Shown: positions 39,601 through 50,528 of the stretch, piece after piece
Layout: each line of letters begins with the position of its first letter
Position numbering within the stretch: the first letter of the stretch is position 1
Source of the DNA: Canna indica
Taxonomy: Eukaryota; Streptophyta; Magnoliopsida; Zingiberales; Cannaceae
Length of the DNA stretch: 64,000 nt
Assembly (NCBI GenBank): GCA_034359265.1
Contig: CP136898.1
Span: 57,029,501-57,093,500, forward strand
Reading direction: 5' to 3'
Notes under the pieces: generated by a model
Told to the model about the DNA's origin: nothing
Seen by the model: only the letters and a program-made list of their open reading frames with translations
Databases searched by the model: none
Program-made: the position numbers and the translations under genes

Positions 39601-39606
39601 AACATT
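33650..39606. repeat. About 2.2-kb duplication at offset 3,726 bp (23 monomers)
   Basis: The region at about 33,650-35,880 matches about 37,376-39,606. Shared rare substitutions are GTGAAGGGAG at 34,265 and 37,991, CAACCAAGTCGACTG, ATGCAAGGAATTG at 35,441 and 39,167, a second GTGAAGGGAG in each copy, and CGAAGTCAACTG at 35,642 and 39,368. The copies can be told apart by GTGATGTGAG near 35,727, which occurs only in the first. The CGAAGTCAACTG monomer occurs a third time at about 41,312, exactly 12 monomers after the second. Confidence 0.85.
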
Positions 39607-41411
39607 CACTGTGATGGGAGAAGTTGTTAATCGAGTTATATTTGATAGACTAATGCAAAGAATTGCACAATTTTTCGAATAGAATCTTGAACGAAGCCGA
39701 CTGATTGAACTTCGGGGTATCGGTTCGAAACGAACAGAAATCTGAGTCGCGAGCGACTCCAGAACATTCACTGTGATGGGAGAAGTTGTTAATCGAGTTA
39801 TTTATGACAAACTAATGCAAAGAATTGCTCGCTTTTTGGAATAGAATCTTCAACGAAGTCGACTGATTGAACTTCAGGGTATCGGCTAGAAACGCCCAGC
39901 AATCTGAGTCCCGAGCGACTCCAGAACATTCACTGTGATGGGAGAAGTTGTTAATCGAGTTATTTATGACAAACTAATGCAAAGAATTGCACACTTTTTG
40001 GAATAGAATCTTCAACGAAGCCGACTGATTGAACTTCAGGGTATCGGCTAGAAACGCCCAGCAATCTGAGTCCCGAGCGACTCCAGAAGATTCACTGTGA
40101 TGGGAGAAGTTGTTAATCTAGTTAGTTATGACAAACTAATGCAAAGAATTGCACGCTTTTTGGAATAGAATCTTCAACAAAGCCGACTGATTGAACTTCT
40201 GTGTATCGGCTAGAAACGCCCAACAATCTGAGTCCCGAGCGACTCCAGAACATTCACTGTGATGGGAGAAGTTGTTAATCGAGTTATTTATGTCACACTA
40301 ATGCAAAGAATTGCACGCTTTTTGGAATAGAATCTTCAACGAAGTCGACTGATTGAACTTCAGGGTATCGGCTAGAAACGCCCAGCAATCTGAGTCCCGA
40401 GCGACTCCAGAACATTCACTGTGATGGGAGAAGTTGTTAATCTAGTTAGTTATGACAAACTAATGCAAAGAATTGCACGCTTTTTGGAATAGAATCTTCA
40501 ACAAAGCCGACTGATTGAACTTCAGGGTATCGGCTAGAAACGCCCAGCAATCTGAGTCCCGAGCGACTCCAGAACATTCACTGTGATGGGAGAAGTTGTT
40601 AATCGAGTTATTTAAGACAAACTAATGCAAAGAATTGCACGCTTTTTGGAATAGAATCTTCAACGAAGTCGACTGATTGAACTTCAGGGTATCGGCTAGA
40701 AACGCCCAGCAATCTGAGTCCCGATCGACTCCAGAACATTCACTGTGATGGGAGAAGTTGTTAATCTAGTTAGTTATGACAAACTAATGCAAAGAATTGC
40801 ACGCTTTTTGGAATAGAATCTTCAACGAAGTCGACTGATTGAACTTCAGGGTATCGGCTAGAAACGCCCAGCAATCTGAGTCCCGAGCGACTCCAGAACA
40901 TTCACTGTGATGGGAGAAGTTGTTAATCGAGTTATTTATGTCACACTAATGCAAAGAATTGCACGCTTTTTGGAATAGAATCTTCAACGAAGTCGACTGA
41001 TTGAACTTCAGGGTATCGGCTAGAAACGCCCAGCAATCTGAGTCCCGAGCGACTCCAGAACATTCACTGTGATGGGAGAAGTTGTTAATCTAGTTAGTTA
41101 TGACAAACTAATGCAAAGAATTGCACGCTTTTTGGAATAGAATCTTCAACAAAGCCGACTGATTGAACTTCAGGGTATCGGCTAGAAACGCCCAGCAATC
41201 TGAGTCCCGAGCGACTCCAGAACATTCACTGTGAAGGGAGAAGTTGTTAATCGAGTTATTTAAGACAAACTAATGCAAAGAATTGCACGCTTTTTGGAAT
41301 AGAATCTTCAACGAAGTCAACTGATTGAACTTCAGGGTATCGGCTAGAAACGCCCAGCAATCTGAGTCCCGATCGACTCCAGAACATTCACTGTGATGGG
41401 AGAAGTTGTTA

Positions 41412-44400
41412 ATCTAGTTAGTTATGACAAACTAATGCAAAGAATTGCACGCTTTTTGGAATAGAATCTTCAACGAAGCCGACTGATTGAACTTCAGGGT
41501 ATCGGCTAGAAACGCCCAGCAATCTGAGTCCCGAGCGACTCCAGAACATTCACTGTGATGGGAGAAGTTGTTAATCGAGTTATTTATGACAAACTAATGC
41601 AAAGAATTGCACGCTCTTTGGAATAGAATCTTCAACGAAGTCGACTGATTGAACTTCAGGGTATCGGCTAGAAACGCCCAGCAATCTGAGTCCCGATCGA
41701 CTCCAGAACATTCACTGTGATGGGAGAAGTTGTTAATCTAGTTAGTTATGACAAACTAATGCAAAGAATTGCACGCTTTTTGGAATAGAATCTTCAACGA
41801 AGCCGACTGATTGAACTTCAGGGTATCGGCTAGAAACGCCCAGCAATCTGAGTCCCGAGCGACTCCAGAACATTCACTGTGATGGGAGAAGTTGTTAATC
41901 GAGTTATATTTGATAGACTAATGCAAAGAATTGCACAATTTTTCGAATAGAATCTTGAACGAAGCCGACTGATTGAACTTCGGGGTATCGGTTCGAAACG
42001 TACAGAAATCTGAGTCGCGAGCGACTCCAGAACATTCACTGTGATGGGAGAAGTTGTTAATCGAGTTATTTATGACCAACTAATGCAAAGAATTGCACGC
42101 TTTTTGGAATAGAATCTTCAACGAAGTCGACTGATTGAACTTCAGGGTATCGGCTAGAAACGCCCAGCAATCTGAGTCCCGAGCGACTCCAGAACATTCA
42201 CTGTGATGGGAGAAGTTGTTAATCGTGTTATTTATGAGAAACTAATGCAAAGAATTGCACGCTTTTTGGAATAGAATCTTCAACGAAGTCGACTGATTGA
42301 ACTTCAGGGTATCGGCTAGAAACGCCCAGCAATCTGAGTCCCGAGCGACTCCAGAATATTCACTGTGATGGGAGAAGTTGTTAATCTAGTTAGTTATGAC
42401 AAACTAATGCAAAGAATTGCACGCTTTTTGGAATAGAATCTTCAACAAAGCCGACTGATTGAACTTCAGGGTATCGGCTAGAAACGCCCAGCAATCTGAG
42501 TCCCGAGCGACTCCAGAACATTCACTGTGATGGGAGAAGTTGTTAATCGAGTTATTTAAGACAAACTAATGCAAAGAATTGCACGCTTTTTGGAATAGAA
42601 TCTTCAACGAAGTCGACTGATTGAACTTCAGGGTATCGGCTAGAAACGCCCAGCAATCTGAGTCCCGATCGACTCCAGAACATTCACTGTGATGGGAGAA
42701 GTTGTTAATCTAGTTAGTTATGACAAACTAATGCAAAGAATTGCACGCTTTTTGGAATAGAATCTTCAACGAAGCCGACTGATTGAACTTCAGGGTATCG
42801 GCTAGAAACGCCCAGCAATCTGAGTCCCGAGCGACTCCAGAACATTCACTGTGATGGGAGAAGTTGTTAATCGAGTTATTTATGACAAACTAATGCAAAG
42901 AATTGCACGCTCTTTGGAATAGAATCTTCAACGAAGTCGACTGATTGAACTTCAGGGTATCGGCTAGAAACGCCCAGCAATCTGAGTCCCGATCGACTCC
43001 AGAACATTCACTGTGATGGGAGAAGTTGTTAATCTAGTTAGTTATGACAAACTAATGCAAAGAATTGCACGCTTTTTGGAATAGAATCTTCAACGAAGCC
43101 GACTGATTGAACTTCAGGGTATCGGCTAGAAACGCCCAGCAATCTGAGTCCCGAGCGACTCCAGAACATTCACTGTGATGGGAGAAGTTGTTAATCGAGT
43201 TATATTTGATAGACTAATGCAAAGAATTGCACAATTTTTCGAATAGAATCTTGAACGAAGCCGACTGATTGAACTTCGGGGTATCGGTTCGAAACGAACA
43301 GAAATCTGAGTCGCGAGCGACTCCAGAACATTCACTGTGATGGGAGAAGTTGTTAATCGAGTTATTTATGACAAACTAATGCAAAGAATTGCACGCTTTT
43401 TGGAATAGAATCTTCAACGAAGTCGACTGATTGAACTTTAGGGTATCGGCTAGAAACGCCCAGCAATCTGAGTCCCGAGCGACTCCAGAACATTCACTGT
43501 GATGGGAGAAGTTGTTAATCGAGTTATTTATGAGAAACTAATGCAAAGAATTGCACGCTTTTTGGAATAGAATCTTCAACGAAGTCGACTGATTGAACTT
43601 CAGGGTATCGGCTAGAAACGCCCAGCAATCTGAGTCCCGAGCGACTCCAGAAGATTCACTGTGATGGGAGAAGTTGTTAATCTAGTTAGTTATGACAAAC
43701 TAATGCAAAGAATTGCACGCTTTTTGGAATAGAATCTTCAACAAAGCCGACTGATTGAACTTCTGTGTATCGGCTAGAAACGCCCAACAATCTGAGTCCC
43801 GAGCGACTCCAGAACATTCACTGTGATGGGAGAAGTTGTTAATCGAGTTATTTATGTCACAATAATGCAAAGAATTGCACGCTTTTTGGAATAGAATCTT
43901 CAACGAAGTCGACTGATTGAACTTCAGGGTATCGGCTAGAAACGCCCAGCAATCTGAGTCCCGAGCGACTCCAGAACATTCACTGTGATGGGAGAAGTTG
44001 TTAATCTAGTTAGTTATGACAAACTAATGCAAAGAATTGCACGCTTTTTGGAATAGAATCTTCAACAAAGCCGACTGATTGAACTTCAGGGTATCGGCTA
44101 GAAACGCCCAGCAATCTGAGTCCCGAGCGACTCCAGAACATTCACTGTGATGGGAGAAGTTGTTAATCGAGTTATTTAAGACAAACTAATGCAAAGAATT
44201 GCACGCTTTTTGGAATAGAATCTTCAACGAAGTCGACTGATTGAACTTCAGGGTATCGGCTAGAAACGCCCAGCAATCTGAGTCCCGATCGACTCCAGAA
44301 CATTCACTGTGATGGGAGAAGTTGTTAATCTAGTTAGTTATGACAAACTAATGCAAAGAATTGCACGCTTTTTGGAATAGAATCTTCAACGAAGCCGACT

Positions 44401-47400
44401 GATTGAACTTCAGGGTATCGGCTAGAAACGCCCAGCAATCTGAGTCCCGAGCGACTCCAGAACATTCACTGTGATGGGAGAAGTTGTTAATCGAGTTATT
44501 TATGACAAACTAATGCAAAGAATTGCACGCTCTTTGGAATAGAATCTTCAACGAAGTCGACTGATTGAACTTCAGGGTATCGGCTAGAAACGCCCAGCAA
44601 TCTGAGTCCCGATCGACTCCAGAACATTCACTGTGATGGGAGAAGTTGTTAATCTAGTTAGTTATGACAAACTAATGCAAAGAATTGCACGCTTTTTGGA
44701 ATAGAATCTTCAACGAAGCCGACTGATTGAACTTCAGGGTATCGGCTAGAAACGCCCAGCAATCTGAGTCCCGAGCGACTCCAGAACATTCACTGTGATG
44801 GGAGAAGTTGTTAATCGAGTTATATTTGATAGACTAATGCAAAGAATTGCACAATTTTTCGAATAGAATCTTGAACGAAGCCGACTGATTGAACTTCGGG
44901 GTATCGGTTCGAAACGAACAGAAATCTGAGTCGCGAGCGACTCCAGAACATTCACTGTGATGGGAGAAGTTGTTAATCGAGTTATTTATGACAAACTAAT
45001 GCAAAGAATTGCACGCTTTTTGGAATAGAATCTTCAACGAAGTCGACTGATTGAACTTCAGGGTATCGGCTAGAAACGCCCAGCAATCTGAGTCCCGAGC
45101 GACTCCAGAACATTCACTGTGATGGGAGAAGTTGTTAATCGTGTTATTTATGAGAAACTAATGCAAAGAATTGCACGCTTTTTGGAATAGAATCTTCAAC
45201 GAAGTCGACTGATTGAACTTCAGGGTATCGGCTAGAAACGCCCAGCAATCTGAGTCCCGAGCGACTCCAGAATATTCACTGTGATGGGAGAAGTTGTTAA
45301 TCTAGTTAGTTATGACAAACTAATGCAAAGAATTGCACGCTTTTTGGAATAGAATCTTCAACAAAGCCGACTGATTGAACTTCAGGGTATCGGCTAGAAA
45401 CGCCCAGCAATCTGAGTCCCGAGCGACTCCAGAACATTCACTGTGATGGGAGAAGTTGTTAATCGAGTTATTTAAGACAAACTAATGCAAAGAATTGCAC
45501 GCTTTTTGGAATAGAATCTTCAACGAAGTCGACTGATTGAACTTCAGGGTATCGGCTAGAAACGCCCAGCAATCTGAGTCCCGATCGACTCCAGAACATT
45601 CACTGTGATGGGAGAAGTTGTTAATCTAGTTAGTTATGACAAACTAATGCAAAGAATTGCACGCTTTTTGGAATAGAATCTTCAACGAAGCCGACTGATT
45701 GAACTTCAGGGTATCGGCTAGAAACGCCCAGCAATCTGAGTCCCGAGCGACTCCAGAACATTCACTGTGATGGGAGAAGTTGTTAATCGAGTTATTTATG
45801 ACAAACTAATGCAAAGAATTGCACGCTCTTTGGAATAGAATCTTCAACGAAGTCGACTGATTGAACTTCAGGGTATCGGCTAGAAACGCCCAGCAATCTG
45901 AGTCCCGATCGACTCCAGAACATTCACTGTGATGGGAGAAGTTGTTAATCTAGTTAGTTATGACAAACTAATGCAAAGAATTGCACGCTTTTTGGAATAG
46001 AATCTTCAACGAAGCCGACTGATTGAACTTCAGGGTATCGGCTAGAAACGCCCAGCAATCTGAGTCCCGAGCGACTCCAGAACATTCACTGTGATGGGAG
46101 AAGTTGTTAATCGAGTTATATTTGATAGACTAATGCAAAGAATTGCACAATTTTTCGAATAGAATCTTGAACGAAGCCGACTGATTGAACTTCGGGGTAT
46201 CGGTTCGAAACGAACAGAAATCTGAGTCGCGAGCGACTCCAGAACATTCACTGTGATGGGAGAAGTTGTTAATCGAGTTATTTATGACAAACTAATGCAA
46301 AGAATTGCACGCTTTTTGGAATAGAATCTTCAACGAAGTCGACTGATTGAACTTCAGGGTATCGGCTAGAAACGCCCAGCAATCTGAGTCCCGAGCGACT
46401 CCAGAACATTCACTGTGATGGGAGAAGTTGTTAATCGTGTTATTTATGAGAAACTAATGCAAAGAATTGCACGCTTTTTGGAATAGAATCTTCAACGAAG
46501 TCGACTGATTGAACTTCAGGGTATCGGCTAGAAACGCCCAGCAATCTGAGTCCCGAGCGACTCCAGAATATTCACTGTGATGGGAGAAGTTGTTAATCTA
46601 GTTAGTTATGACAAACTAATGCAAAGAATTGCACGCTTTTTGGAATAGAATCTTCAACAAAGCCGACTGATTGAACTTCAGGGTATCGGCTAGAAACGCC
46701 CAGCAATCTGAGTCCCGAGCGACTCCAGAACATTCACTGTGATGGGAGAAGTTGTTAATCGAGTTATTTAAGACAAACTAATGCAAAGAATTGCACGCTT
46801 TTTGGAATAGAATCTTCAACGAAGTCGACTGATTGAACTTCAGGGTATCGGCTAGAAACGCCCAGCAATCTGAGTCCCGATCGACTCCAGAACATTCACT
46901 GTGATGGGAGAAGTTGTTAATCTAGTTAGTTATGACAAACTAATGCAAAGAATTGCACGCTTTTTGGAATAGAATCTTCAACGAAGCCGACTGATTGAAC
47001 TTCAGGGTATCGGCTAGAAACGCCCAGCAATCTGAGTCCCGAGCGACTCCAGAACATTCACTGTGATGGGAGAAGTTGTTAATCGAGTTATTTATGACAA
47101 ACTAATGCAAAGAATTGCACGCTCTTTGGAATAGAATCTTCAACGAAGTCGACTGATTGAACTTCAGGGTATCGGCTAGAAACGCCCAGCAATCTGAGTC
47201 CCGATCGACTCCAGAACATTCACTGTGATGGGAGAAGTTGTTAATCTAGTTAGTTATGACAAACTAATGCAAAGAATTGCACGCTTTTTGGAATAGAATC
47301 TTCAACGAAGCCGACTGATTGAACTTCAGGGTATCGGCTAGAAACGCCCAGCAATCTGAGTCCCGAGCGACTCCAGAACATTCACTGTGATGGGAGAAGT

Positions 47401-48539
47401 TGTTAATCGAGTTATATTTGATAGACTAATGCAAAGAATTGCACAATTTTTCGAATAGAATCTTGAACGAAGCCGACTGATTGAACTTCGGGGTATCGGT
47501 TCGAAACGAACAGAAATCTGAGTCGCGAGCGACTCCAGAACATTCACTGTGATGGGAGAAGTTGTTAATCGAGTTATTTATGACAAACTAATGCAAAGAA
47601 TTGCACGCTTTTTGGAATAGAATCTTCAACGAAGTCGACTGATTGAACTTCAGGGTATCGGCTAGAAACGCCCAGCAATCTGAGTCCCGAGCGACTCCAG
47701 AACATTCACTGTGATGGGAGAAGTTGTTAATCGAGTTATTTATGAGAAACTAATGCAAAGAATTGCACGCTTTTTGGAATAGAATCTTCAACGAAGTCGA
47801 CTGATTGAACTTCAGGGTATCGGCTAGAAACGCCCAGCAATCTGAGTCCCGAGCGACTCCAGAAGATTCACTGTGATGGGAGAAGTTGTTAATCTAGTTA
47901 GTTATGACAAACTAATGCAAAGAATTGCACGCTTTTTGGAATAGAATCTTCAACAAAGCCGACTGATTGAACTTCTGTGTATCGGCTAGAAACGCCCAAC
48001 AATCTGAGTCCCGAGCGACTCCAGAACATTCACTGTGATGGGAGAAGTTGTTAATCGAGTTATTTATGTCACACTAATGCAAAGAATTGCACGCTTTTTG
48101 GAATAGAATCTTCAACGAAGTCGACTGATTGAACTTCAGGGTATCGGCTAGAAACGCCCAGCAATCTGAGTCCCGAGCGACTCCAGAACATTCACTGTGA
48201 TGGGAGAAGTTGTTAATCTAGTTAGTTATGACAAACTAATGCAAAGAATTGCACGCTTTTTGGAATAGAATCTTCAACAAAGCCGACTGATTGAACTTCA
48301 GGGTATCGGCTAGAAACGCCCAGCAATCTGAGTCCCGAGCGACTCCAGAACATTCACTGTGATGGGAGAAGTTGTTAATCGAGTTATTTAAGACAAACTA
48401 ATGCAAAGAATTGCACGCTTTTTGGAATAGAATCTTCAACGAAGTCGACTGATTGAACTTCAGGGTATCGGCTAGAAACGCCCAGCAATCTGAGTCCCGA
48501 TCGACTCCAGAACATTCACTGTGATGGGAGAAGTTGTTA
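41412..48539. repeat. Higher-order repeat of 8- and 10-monomer units
   Basis: Five successive units run 41,412-42,707 (1,296 bp, 8 monomers), 42,708-44,327 (1,620 bp, 10), 44,328-45,623 (8), 45,624-46,919 (8) and 46,920-48,539 (10). The 8-mer order by leader and marker is: CTAGTTAG/GAGCGAC, CGAGTTATTTATGAC/CTCTTTGG/GATCGAC, CTAGTTAG, ATATTTGATAGAC/GTTCGAAAC, CGAGTTATTTATGAC/GAAGTCG, TTATGAGAAAC, CTAGTTAG/CAACAAAG, and TTTAAGAC/GATCGAC. The 10-mer has two extra monomers (the CTTCTGTGTATCGG type and the TATGTCACA type) after the sixth. Units 3 and 4 look identical by eye. Unit 1 differs by GACCAAC and CGTACAG. Confidence 0.92.
41898..42059. repeat. Representative GTTCGAAAC-type monomer (leader ATATTTGATAGAC)
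   Basis: This 162-bp type differs from its neighbours along its first 120 bp: leader CGAGTTATATTTGATAGAC, CACAATTTTTCGAATAG, CTTGAACGAAGCC, CTTCGGGGTATCGGTTCGAA, then ACGAACAGAAATC (ACGTACAG in this copy) and GAGTCGCGAGCGACTC. The last is a 16-bp near-perfect palindrome with 7-bp arms. It lacks the CTAG that places an antisense stop in other monomers, so an antisense frame stays open through it. It recurs across the whole left block (for example about 810, 2,590, 8,817, 23,162, 31,206, 43,194, 44,814, 46,110 and 47,406), almost always after a CTAGTTAG or GAAGTCG monomer. It is not seen right of 49 kb. Confidence 0.9.
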
Positions 48540-49025
48540 ATCTAGTTAGTTATGACAAACTAATGCAAAGAATTGCACGCTTTTTGGAATAGAATCTTCA
48601 ACGAAGCCGACTGATTGAACTTCAGGGTATCGGCTAGAAACGCCCAGCAATCTGAGTCCCGAGCGACTCCAGAACATTCACTGTGATGGGAGAAGTTGTT
48701 AATCGAGTTATTTATGACAAACTAATGCAAAGAATTGCACGCTCTTTGGAATAGAATCTTCAACGAAGTCGACTGATTGAACTTCAGGGTATCGGCTAGA
48801 AACGCCCAGCAATCTGAGTCCCGATCGACTCCAGAACATTCACTGTGATGGGAGAAGTTGTTAATCTAGTTAGTTATGACAAACTAATGCAAAGAATTGC
48901 ACGCTTTTTGGAATAGAATCTTCAACGAAGTCGAGTGATTGAACTTCAGGGTATCGGCTAGAAACGCCCAGCAATCTGAGTCCCGAGCGACTCCAGAACA
49001 TTCACTGTGATGGGAGAAGTTGTTA

Positions 49026-50172
49026 ATCGAATTATTTTTGACTAACTAATGCAAAGAATTGCACAATTTTTTGAATAGAATCTTCAACGAAGCCGACTGA
49101 TTGAACTTCAGGGTATCGGCTAGAAACGCCCAGCAATCTGAGTCCAGAGCGACTCCAGAACATTCACTGTGATGGGAGAAGTTGTTAATCGAGTTATTTT
49201 TGATAGATTAATGCAAAGAATTGCACAATTTTTTGAATAGAATCTTGAACGAAGCCGACTGATTGAACTTCGGGGAATCGGCTAGAAACGCGCAGCAATC
49301 TTAGTCCCGAGCGACTCCAGAACATTCACTGTGATGGGAGAAGTTGTTAATCGAGTTATTTATGACAAACTAATGCAAAGAATTGCACGCTTTTTGCAAT
49401 AGAATCTTCAACGAAGCCGACTGATTGAACTTTTGGGTATCGGCTAGAAATGCCCAGCAATCTGAGTCCCGAGCGACTCCAGAACATTCACTGTGATGGA
49501 AGAAGTTGTTAATCGAATTATTTTTGACAAACTAATGCAAAGAATTGCACAATTTTTTGAATAGAATCTTCAACGAAGCCGACTGATTGAACTTCAGGGT
49601 ATCGGCTAGAAACGCCCAGCAATCTGAGTCCAGAGCGACTCCAGAACATTCACTGTGATGGGAGAAGTTGTTAATCGAGTTATTTTTGATAGATTAATGC
49701 AAAGAATTGCACAATTTTTTGAATAGAATCTTGAACGAAGCCGACTGATTGAACTTCAGGGAATCGGCTAGAAACGCGCAGCAATCTGAGTCCCGAGCGA
49801 CTCCAGAACATTCACTGTGATGGGAGAAGTTGTTAATCGAGTTTTTTTGATAGATTAATGCAAAGAATTGCACAATTTTTTGAATAGAATCTTGAACGAA
49901 GCCGACTGATTGAACTTCAGGGAATCGGCTAGAAACGCCCAGCAATCTGAGTCCCGAGCATCTCCAGAACATTCACTGTGATGGGAGAAGTTGTTAATCG
50001 AGTTATTTTTGATAGATTAAAGCAAAGAATTGCACAATTTTTTGAATAGAATCTTGAACGAAGCCGACTGATTGAACTACAGGGTATCGGATAGAAACGC
50101 CCAGCAATCTGAGTCCCGAGCGACTCCAGAACATTCACTGTGATGGGAGAATTTGTTAATCGAGTTATTTTT
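49026..50172. repeat. Satellite subfamily R, part left of the LINE
   Basis: From the monomer starting at 49,026, leaders become CGAATTATTTTTGAC, CGAGTTATTTTTGATAGATT and CGAGTTTTTTTGATAGATT, and the centre becomes CACAATTTTTTGAATAG. New markers are CCAGAGCGACTCC, GAAACGCGCAGCAATC, GGGAATCGG and GAGCATCTCC. The phase is kept across the change, because 49,026 is exactly three monomers after 48,540. One monomer (49,836) is 161 bp long. The last monomer, with GAACTACAGGGTATCGGATAG, is cut at its end by the LINE. Confidence 0.9.
50157..50172. repeat. Target-site duplication, left copy
   Basis: The 16-bp sequence TAATCGAGTTATTTTT flanks the LINE on this side and merges with its poly-T. The same 16 bp follow the insertion at 51,477-51,492. 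Uninterrupted satellite at 55,849-55,864 has the sequence once. Confidence 0.9.
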
Positions 50173-50177
50173 TTTTT
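50168..50177 (-). other. Poly(A) tail of the LINE (T-run on plus strand)
   Basis: Ten consecutive T bases lie between the satellite GAGTTA and the LINE 3' end GCAACAAGGCAAAGG. The equivalent uninterrupted satellite has five. Part of the run therefore belongs to the target site and part to a short retrotransposon poly(A) tail. Confidence 0.85.
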
Positions 50178-50528
50178 GCAACAAGGCAAAGGAAATATAT
50201 TAATACGTAAAAGGATACAATAGAGTTCAGACACGACTACCATTAATAGGAATGGTAGAGCTTCTCATCCCCCATAGGAGAAGACCACGCCCCTCACCTT
50301 CGGCATTGCCATCAGCAAGGTAGTAGCCAAAACCTTAGGAGAAGAGGAACAAAAGGAAAACCCACAGCCCGGGTCAAGCACAATATAGAGATGCAAACAA
50401 TGCATCACACACGGTTACCCACAACTCGGGCCAAGTAAGGAATATCACATGGACTACCCACAACTCGGGCCAAGCAATATAAAGCCCACACAGTGAATCA
50501 CTAATCTTGACGGACAGGAGTAAAATGG
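50178..50528 (-). other. 3' untranslated region of the LINE
   Basis: About 350 bp lie between the ORF2 stop codon and the poly(A) tail. No coding similarity is recognised. The region contains three spaced copies of a short motif (ACCCACAACTCGGGCCAAG and a variant) and one half of a 28-bp tandem repeat, described in separate entries. Short open frames reported through here in other phases have no family features. Confidence 0.75.
50360..50473. repeat. Three spaced copies of a 19-bp motif in the LINE 3' UTR
   Basis: ACCCACAGCCCGGGTCAAG starts at 50,360. ACCCACAACTCGGGCCAAG starts at 50,417, and a copy in the same form starts at 50,456. The last two are 39 bp apart and identical over the motif. 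Short internal repeats are common in LINE 3' ends; I assign no function. Confidence 0.75.

Larger units (their letters stand above)
10925..48400. repeat. Recurrent monomer cassette marked by CTTCTGTGTATCGG (13 copies)
   Basis: A monomer with CAACAAAGCCGACTG, CTTCTGTGTATCGG and CCAACAATCTG is found with its CTGTGTAT at 11,006, 17,955, 22,112, 24,218, 28,049, 30,155, 33,071, 34,529, 36,149, 38,255, 40,199, 43,763 and 47,975. It is followed in the copies I read by the same series: a TATGTCACACTAATG monomer (CACAATAATG in the 43.8-kb copy), a CTAGTTAG monomer with CAACAAAGCC, a TTTAAGAC monomer with CCCGATCGAC, and a CTAGTTAG monomer. Spacing between copies from 28,049 on is always a multiple of 162. 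The cassette is a building block of the higher-order arrangement. Confidence 0.85.
1..49025. repeat. Tandem satellite array, left block (subfamily L), 162-bp monomer
   Basis: Direct reading shows head-to-tail copies of a monomer whose start (ATCTAG, ATCGAG or ATTGAT) recurs every 162 bp, for example at 1, 163 and 325. The part GCGACTCCAGAACATTCACT followed by GTGATGGGAGAAGTTGTTAA is nearly invariant. The leader (CTAGTTAGTTATGAC, CGAGTTATTTATGAC, CGAGTTATTTAAGAC, CGAGTTATATTTGATAGAC) and the CGCTTTTTGG / CGCTCTTTGG / CAATTTTTCG region define recurrent monomer types. All copies face the same way. No gene, transposon or RNA gene interrupts the block. The length is close to one nucleosome repeat, as in many plant centromeric satellites (family knowledge). 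A centromeric or pericentromeric role is inferred, and the satellite family is not one I recognise. Confidence 0.98.
26670..49835. repeat. 143 consecutive monomers in perfect 162-bp register
   Basis: Monomer starts at 26,670, 27,480, 41,412, 48,540 and 49,836 are separated by exact multiples of 162. The total of 23,166 bp is 143 x 162. Every equivalent site I checked in between (27,412, 29,032, 29,518, 31,138, 31,948, 32,434, 33,892, 37,132, 37,618, 39,562, 41,830, 43,126, 44,746, 46,042, 47,338) obeys this. Base substitutions are common, but there is no net insertion or deletion. The register breaks at about 49,840, where GAGTTTTTTTGATAG has lost one base. Confidence 0.9.

Noticed and set aside
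41412..48539. Assembly artefact as the source of the identical 1,296-bp units
   Set aside because: Not excluded, but 8- and 10-mer variants alternate and unit 1 has private changes (GACCAAC, CGTACAG), which simple read collapse or duplication would not produce. Long reads would settle it.
49694..50243. Minus-strand frames of 92 and 104 residues beside the LINE, and relatives at 52.9, 55.4, 55.6, 58.5, 58.7 and 61.1 kb
   Set aside because: They are the same satellite read-through in subfamily R, where variant monomers lack the usual stop. The 104-residue one also runs through the LINE poly-T and 3' end.
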